A stretch of 12,005 bases of DNA, from the NCBI GenBank assembly GCA_905207385.1, contig CAJLLH010000027.1, positions 1 through 12,005 on the forward strand. The letters run 5' to 3'. This DNA is from an uncultured Eubacteriales bacterium (GTDB taxonomy: Bacteria > Bacillota > Clostridia > Christensenellales > Borkfalkiaceae). Below the pieces are notes generated by a model, which saw nothing but the letters and a program-made list of their open reading frames with translations, was not told where the DNA came from and did no database searches. How positions within the stretch are numbered: position 1 is the first letter of the stretch; each line of letters opens with the position of its first letter. The position numbers and the translations under genes were made by a program. Of the stretch, positions 8,203-12,005 are shown in pieces.

Positions 8203-8245
8203 AACTTATGTCCCCCAAAAAGATTTTATTTGAAGTAATATATTT

Positions 8246-8302
8246 TAATCAAAGCGACCTGTAAGAATGCCGCTTTGTCCCGAAGGCATCTTAACTTGAT
8301 TA
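8246..8302 (-). promoter_or_regulatory. glgC leader able to form alternative stems
   Basis: Between the predicted transcription start and glgC, three pairings are possible. P1 pairs 8246-8252 with 8296-8302 (7 bp, perfect). P2 pairs 8263-8271 with 8285-8292 (8 bp with one bulge). PA pairs 8250-8256 with 8271-8277 (7 bp, CAAAGCG/CGCTTTG). PA overlaps P1 by three bases and P2 by one, so P1+P2 and PA are mutually exclusive folds. No U-run follows either fold and the GGGGGA ribosome binding site has no partner in the leader, so neither attenuation nor site masking is evident. I do not recognise a known riboswitch class. Confidence 0.4.
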
Positions 8303-8310
8303 CCTAATTT

Positions 8311-8339
8311 ATTTTAGCATATTTGTTAAAATATTTCAA
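8311..8339 (-). promoter_or_regulatory. Predicted sigma-A promoter of the glgCDA(P) operon
   Basis: On the minus strand TTGAAA (8334-8339) and TAAAAT (8311-8316) are separated by 17 nt. TGC immediately before the -10 box makes it an extended -10 promoter. The predicted start is near 8304. Confidence 0.8.
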
Positions 8340-8426
8340 GACTGAATTTCAAATTTTTGTAACATTTTAGTAAAAAATATGGGCAATTTATGCGTAAAAG
8401 CCATCAGATTTGCCCTCAGCAATTTA

Positions 8427-8467
8427 AAAGGCCTGCGCAGTGCAAAAAACAGCGTCGCGCAGGCTTT
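8427..8467 (-). terminator. Likely terminator of the small membrane protein gene
   Basis: A GC-rich 8-bp stem (GCCTGCGC 8431-8438 with GCGCAGGC 8457-8464), extended by a G-U and A-U pairs, is followed on the minus strand by CTTTT. It lies 75 to 110 nt past the stop codon at 8539. The T-run is short, so termination may be incomplete. A weaker 7-bp hairpin (8484-8490 with 8517-8523) lies in between. Confidence 0.6.
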
Positions 8468-8538
8468 ATATGGTTTTAATTTGTTGCCTTGTTAAGCTTT
8501 GCATAATGCTTTCAGAAAGGCAAAACTAAGTGATTGAG

Positions 8539-9028
8539 TTACGCCTGTGCGACTGCAATTATTGCTAAAGCGATAAGGAAGCAGATAAGGAAAGTAAGTA
8601 TCAGTACGCCCACCGTTATGAGTATTTTAAGCCATACTTTATTTACGCCTTTTATGACAAACAGATTGAGTATTGCAGCCACGCCGTTTATCGCGCCGCC
8701 TATTGCTCCGCCCACGACGGGAATAATTGTGCAAAGCGTTACGCTGTTACCCCAAACCATTATAGGTATGAACGGCAGTATTGATAAAACTATTTCATAC
8801 CACTTTACGGAGGGCGTAAGTTTTACCTGAATGTCATTCGATTCAAGTGTAACGCCGCTCAGGTAACTGCCTTTAAGCGTTAAAATCTGACCGTCGTTAG
8901 TCTGAAAAGTTTTTTTTGGAGATTTTTGTAAGTTCCTCTCCTCCGATGAAGAGTTTTTTCTTGCCTGTCCAAAAACTTTCTTCGTAAATGATTTCACCCA
9001 AAGATTCGTGTTGAACAACTACTCTCAT
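8539..9028 (-). CDS. Small glycine-rich membrane protein, frameshifted in an A8 run
   Basis: I do not recognise a named function. From ATG 9028 (AAGGGG 11 nt upstream) the first frame reads MRVVVQHESLGEIIYEESFW and on to ISKK, then hits a stop after 43 residues. The downstream frame, open to the stop at 8539, carries the rest. The frames join if the run of eight A (8910-8917) had seven, giving one 162-residue protein. That protein would have a soluble N-terminal part of about 75 residues, a hydrophobic segment at about 77-93, a glycine-rich segment with GGAIGGAINGVAA at about 97-125, and a C-terminal hydrophobic helix at about 132-160. The alternative is a TTG start at 9018 giving 159 residues, but that N-terminus is polar and low in structure and has no close ribosome binding site. 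The gene has its own near-consensus promoter. It may be a pseudogene, a phase-variable gene, or a sequencing error. Confidence 0.75.
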
Positions 9029-9073
9029 ATTTTTTTTAGCCCCTTATAAATTTAGTAAGGTTATTAAACCATT

Positions 9074-9111
9074 TGCATATTACCATATAATAAGTATATT
9101 GTCAATATGCA
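9074..9111 (-). promoter_or_regulatory. Near-consensus promoter inside an inverted repeat (possible operator)
   Basis: On the minus strand TTGACA (9100-9105) and TAATAT (9077-9082) are 17 nt apart, with TGG before the -10. The predicted start is near 9070, about 42 nt before ATG 9028. An 8-bp perfect inverted repeat, TGCATATT (9074-9081) and AATATGCA (9104-9111), has one arm over the -10 box and the other over the -35 box. That would suit a repressor, although the 22-nt spacing between arms is wide for a single dimer. Confidence 0.7.
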
Positions 9112-9223
9112 CAAATAATTATTGTTAAAAAATATGTGTTTTTGTATCTTCAACAGCTTGTTCGGTACATAGTTGAATACCGTTCCTCAGATATTATATT
9201 CTTAACTTTTTGGCTTATTAATA

Positions 9224-9260
9224 AAAAACGCGGCAGAGCTTGAAGCATTGCCGCGTTTTT
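9224..9260 (-). terminator. Rho-independent terminator of the rubredoxin gene
   Basis: A perfect 12-bp stem (9224-9235 with 9249-9260) contains CGCGGCA/TGCCGCG around a 13-nt loop. On the minus strand it runs into TTTTTTATTAAT. It begins 5 nt past the rubredoxin stop codon and its A/T flanks make it potentially bidirectional. Confidence 0.92.
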
Positions 9261-9265
9261 AACTT

Positions 9266-9427
9266 TTACTGCTTAGGTGAAAACTGATCTTTGCCCACAA
9301 AGCACAAAGGGCATTCAAAATCTTCGGGAATATCTTCCCATTTCGTGCCGGGCGCAATGCCGTTATCGGGATCGCCGACCGCTTCGTCATATTCATAACC
9401 GCAGATGCTGCATACGTATTTTGCCAT
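9266..9427 (-). CDS. Rubredoxin
   Basis: This 53-residue protein is a rubredoxin, a small cytoplasmic electron carrier with one iron held by four cysteines. The protein begins [19 protein letters not shown], and the two metal-binding pairs are CSIC (residues 6-9) and CPLC (39-42). Length and spacing are typical. In anaerobes rubredoxin usually passes electrons to oxygen- or peroxide-detoxifying enzymes such as rubrerythrin or flavodiiron proteins; no such partner is in the window. The glycine that normally follows the second CxxC (CPxCG) is Phe43 here, and the usual Trp two residues before that motif is Phe37. The start is supported by AGGAG 10 nt upstream. The gene has its own promoter and terminator, so it is probably monocistronic, although read-through from dut is possible. 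Confidence 0.95.
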   Translation of the reverse strand: MAKYVCSICGYEYDEAVGDPDNGIAPGTKWEDIPEDFECPLCFVGKDQFSPKQ

Positions 9428-9459
9428 GTTGTTCACTCTCCTTTTTGGTTGTTACTATT

Positions 9460-9487
9460 ATTATACCAAATATTTCCTGAATTACAA
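9460..9487 (-). promoter_or_regulatory. Predicted sigma-A promoter of the rubredoxin gene
   Basis: On the minus strand TTGTAA (9482-9487) and a consensus TATAAT (9460-9465) are separated by 16 nt, with TGG directly before the -10. The -35 box lies 21 nt past the dut stop codon. Confidence 0.7.
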
Positions 9488-9508
9488 GTCTTTTGCGAAA
9501 TTTTGTGC

Positions 9509-9952
9509 CTATTTTCCCGTCGAACCGAATCCGCCCTCTCCGCGGACCGTATCGGACAGCGCATCCGTCTCTTCAAACTCTGCCTGAATGTACGGTGCGA
9601 GCACGAACTGCGCAACGCGCTCGAAAGGTTCGATCGTCTGCTGCTGCGCGGAGTGGTTGTGGAGCGCCACGCGGATCTCGCCGCGGTAATCGCTGTCGAT
9701 CACGCCCACTTTGTTCGCGGGCGCCAGCCCTTTTTTCGTAGCCAGCCCGCTGCGCGCATAGATGAGCCCGACGAGTCCCTCGGGAATCTCTGCCGCAAGG
9801 CCGGTATGCACGATGGCCGTTTCGCCGGGGGCTATGCGGATGGAGGTTTCCGCCAGGGCATAAAGATCCGCTCCGGCGGAAAATTCGCTGCCGTATGTGG
9901 GCATTTTGGCCTGCGGATCGAGTTTTTTGATCTTTAATTTTGCAGTTTGCAT
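9509..9952 (-). CDS. dut: dUTP diphosphatase
   Basis: This 147-residue trimeric dUTPase hydrolyses dUTP to dUMP and pyrophosphate. That keeps uracil out of DNA and supplies the precursor of dTMP. All five family motifs are visible: SAGADLYA (25-32), ARSGLATKKG (66-75), GVIDSDYRGE (83-92) with the expected catalytic Asp86, RVAQFVLAP (112-120), and the C-terminal P-loop-like RGEGGFGSTG (137-146). The length is normal. The ATG start has GGGAG 8 nt upstream, and the gene follows nrdG by 21 nt, so it probably belongs to the same transcript as the ribonucleotide reductase. I see no terminator after it. Its GC-rich third codon positions match nrdG and nrdD and differ from the glycogen genes. Confidence 0.97.
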   Translation of the reverse strand: MQTAKLKIKKLDPQAKMPTYGSEFSAGADLYALAETSIRIAPGETAIVHTGLAAEIPEGLVGLIYARSGLATKKGLAPANKVGVIDSDYRGEIRVALHNHSAQQQTIEPFERVAQFVLAPYIQAEFEETDALSDTVRGEGGFGSTGK

Positions 9953-9973
9953 GTCATTTTCTCCCGTATGGTT

Positions 9974-10510
9974 TTATTTATCGGAAATCATTCCGGACCA
10001 AAGTACGATTTTTCCTGCCGACGCGGTGGCCGCAAGATCGATGATCCTCTGATTGGAAGACCCCCTGAATCTGAGTTTCAGATCTTTCAGTTCCTCTACG
10101 AATTCGCCGTCGACAAGTATGTCGATCAGCGAAAGAAGTTCGTCCGTGACTTCGCAGTGCGCCCTGCCGCCCGCGACCAGATCTTTATCGTATGTATAGC
10201 CCGTATAGCACCAGATCGTCTTTGCGGGAAACCGCTCGCGCGCCTTGCGCACCAAGGGCAGGATCGCGCGCTGGTTGCACGGCTCGAAAGGTTCTCCGCC
10301 GAGCAGGGACAGCCCCGCAATAAAATTTTTATCGAGCGCTTCCAGGATCTCCTCTTCCGTCTTCTCCGTATACGGTTCGCCGTAAGAAAAATCCCATGCT
10401 TCGGCATTGAAACAGCCCTTGCAGCGATGCGTGCATCCGCTGACGAACAGGGAAACGCGCACGCCGACGCCGTTCGCCACGTCGAATTTTTTTATGTTCG
10501 CATAGTTCAC
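9974..10510 (-). CDS. nrdG: Anaerobic ribonucleotide reductase activating protein
   Basis: This 178-residue radical SAM enzyme uses a [4Fe-4S] cluster and S-adenosylmethionine to install the glycyl radical on NrdD. The cluster motif is CTHRCKGC (Cys26, Cys30, Cys33) and the SAM-binding GGEP is at 71-74; the N-terminal NGVGVRVSLFVSGC block is typical of NrdG. The start is a GTG at 10510, supported by GGGAGGT 6 nt upstream; the family normally begins MNYA, so no ATG is needed. It lies 29 nt after nrdD and 21 nt before dut. A function as an activase for another glycyl radical enzyme is unlikely given the adjacent nrdD. Confidence 0.97.
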   Translation of the reverse strand: MNYANIKKFDVANGVGVRVSLFVSGCTHRCKGCFNAEAWDFSYGEPYTEKTEEEILEALDKNFIAGLSLLGGEPFEPCNQRAILPLVRKARERFPAKTIWCYTGYTYDKDLVAGGRAHCEVTDELLSLIDILVDGEFVEELKDLKLRFRGSSNQRIIDLAATASAGKIVLWSGMISDK

Positions 10511-10539
10511 GGCGCGACCTCCCGAATTTTTTAAGTATC

Positions 10540-12005
10540 TTACAGATGCAGGACTCTCGCTTTGATCTCTTTGGTCTTGCCGAGATTCCAGAAATTTTCA
10601 CCGAGATATCCGCACGTGCGGCGGGGCACGTTCATCTTGCGGTGGTCTTTGTTGTGGCAGTTAGGGCATTCCCATTCGTTGTCGTCGTTGATGATGATCT
10701 CGCCGTCCCAGCCGCAGACGTGGCAGTAGTCGCTTTTCGTATTGAATTCGGCATACTGAATGTTGTCGTAGATATAGCGCACGACCTCTTCCATCGCCTC
10801 GAGGTTGTTCTGCATATTGGGAATCTCTACATAAGAGATGCAGCCGCCCGAAGAGATCTTCTGGAATTCCGCTTCAAATGAAAATTTGGAGAACGCGTCG
10901 ATATGTTCGCGCACGTCCACGTGATAGGAGTTTGTATAATACCCCTTGTCCGTAACGTCTTCCACCGTGCCGAAACGCTCTTTGTCGATGCGGGCGAAAC
11001 GGTAGCAAAGCGATTCCGCCGGCGTGCCGTAGAGCGCAAACCCGAGACCGGTCTCTTTTTTCCACGCATCCGTCTTGTCGCGCATGTGCTGCATGACTTT
11101 GAGGGCAAACTCGCTCCCCTCTTTGGTCGTGTGAGAGGTGCCCTTCATCAGTTTTGTCACCTCGTACAACCCGATATACCCGAGCGACAGGGTGGAATAG
11201 CCGCCGAACAGCAATTTGTCGATCGGCTCACCCTTGTCGAGCCTGGCGATGGCACCGTACTGCCAGTGAATGGGAGATACGTCCGACTTGACGCCGAGAA
11301 GAGCGCGGTGGCGGCACATCAGGGCCTCGCGGCAGAGTTCCAGCCGTTCGTCGAAAAGTTTCCAGAATTTTTCCTCGTCTCCGCGCGCGATCAGGCCGAT
11401 CTGCGGCAGATTGATGGAGACGACGCCCTGATTGAACCTTCCTTCAAATTTATAATTGCCGTTTTCATCCTTCCACGGGGAAAGAAAACTGCGGCAGCCC
11501 ATGGGACTGAATACGTTGCCCTCGTAAATTTCGCGCATCTTTTTGGCGGAAATATAGTCGGGGTACAGCCGCTTGGAGGAGCATTTGACCGCAAATTCGG
11601 TGATATAGTCGTACTTGCCGCCCTTTAAGCAGTTGATTTCGTCGAGAACGTACACGAGTTTGGGGAACGCGGGGGTAACGTACACGCCCTTTTCGTTCTT
11701 GATTCCCTCGTAGCGCTGGCGCAGGATCTCCATGATGATCTGCGCGTTCTCTTCGAGGTACTCGTCGTCCTTGTCCAGATACAAAAACAGGGTGACGAAG
11801 GGCGACTGGCCGTTGGTCGTCATCAGCGTGTTGATCTGGTACTGAATGGTCTGCACGCCGCTGCGGAGTTCGTCCTGAATGCGGTCGTCGACCAGTTTTT
11901 CGATCTCCTCGCCGGAGAGTTCGGGGCAGGCGGCGCGGAAGTGCTTTTCGAACTTTTCGCGGCTCTTTCTAAGGTATTTGCCAAGGTGGCGGATATCCAC
12001 CGACT
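10540..12005 (-). CDS. nrdD: Anaerobic ribonucleoside-triphosphate reductase (partial, N-terminus outside window)
   Basis: These are the C-terminal 487 or so residues of class III ribonucleotide reductase, which converts NTPs to dNTPs without oxygen through a glycyl radical. The frame stays open to the window edge (a GTG at 12000 encodes an internal Val, not the start), and the missing part should hold the ATP-cone and the beginning of the catalytic barrel. Visible landmarks are SPMGCRSFLSP, a segment expected to carry an active-site cysteine, then GVVSINLPQIG, a C-terminal zinc site with CHVC and CPNC pairs, and RRTCGYLG with the radical glycine encoded at 10609-10611. It is the first visible gene of nrdD-nrdG-dut; promoter and any NrdR boxes lie beyond the window. 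Confidence 0.97.
   Translation of the reverse strand, partial: SVDIRHLGKYLRKSREKFEKHFRAACPELSGEEIEKLVDDRIQDELRSGVQTIQYQINTLMTTNGQSPFVTLFLYLDKDDEYLEENAQIIMEILRQRYEGIKNEKGVYVTPAFPKLVYVLDEINCLKGGKYDYITEFAVKCSSKRLYPDYISAKKMREIYEGNVFSPMGCRSFLSPWKDENGNYKFEGRFNQGVVSINLPQIGLIARGDEEKFWKLFDERLELCREALMCRHRALLGVKSDVSPIHWQYGAIARLDKGEPIDKLLFGGYSTLSLGYIGLYEVTKLMKGTSHTTKEGSEFALKVMQHMRDKTDAWKKETGLGFALYGTPAESLCYRFARIDKERFGTVEDVTDKGYYTNSYHVDVREHIDAFSKFSFEAEFQKISSGGCISYVEIPNMQNNLEAMEEVVRYIYDNIQYAEFNTKSDYCHVCGWDGEIIINDDNEWECPNCHNKDHRKMNVPRRTCGYLGENFWNLGKTKEIKARVLHL

Noticed and set aside
9163..9182. CGGTA/TACCG hairpin upstream of the membrane protein promoter as a small RNA
   Set aside because: The stem has only 5 bp with a 10-nt loop and no terminator or promoter defines a transcript.

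Overview
The window looks like chromosomal DNA from an anaerobic, low-to-moderate GC Gram-positive bacterium, most likely an uncultured gut member of the Clostridia. The evidence is the GlgC/GlgD pair of ADP-glucose pyrophosphorylase subunits (a Firmicutes trait), an oxygen-sensitive class III ribonucleotide reductase, a rubredoxin, and strong purine-rich ribosome binding sites. Every recognised gene is on the minus strand, so the window is described here from its right end, in the direction of transcription.

Right part (12005 to about 9500): nrdD (its N-terminal part lies outside the window), nrdG and dut form a tight cluster for anaerobic deoxynucleotide supply and dUTP removal. It is visibly richer in GC and uses different codons (ATC for Ile, CTG for Leu, CGC for Arg) from the rest. 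Middle part (about 9490 to 8400): a 53-residue rubredoxin gene with its own promoter and a clean terminator, then a gene for a small glycine-rich membrane protein. That second gene has an excellent promoter but is broken by a one-base frameshift in a run of eight A.

Left-centre (about 8340 to 1600): a glycogen operon, glgC-glgD-glgA-glgP. GlgC with GlgD makes ADP-glucose, GlgA polymerises it into an alpha-1,4-glucan, and GlgP releases glucose 1-phosphate from the glucan. The first three genes are 14 and 25 nt apart and follow one strong promoter with a leader of about 100 nt. glgP is separated by 131 nt holding its own promoter and a stable hairpin, so storage and mobilisation can be uncoupled. 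A strong terminator ends the operon. No branching enzyme (glgB) or debranching enzyme is in the window.

Left end (1 to about 1600): AT-rich DNA with no recognisable gene, carrying several short tandem duplications and two inverted repeats. It looks like decayed or non-coding sequence. I found no convincing new multi-gene system. The best leads are the frameshifted membrane protein with a symmetric promoter element, the two structured leaders of the glycogen operon, the atypical GlgA N-terminus, and the composition step near 9490.
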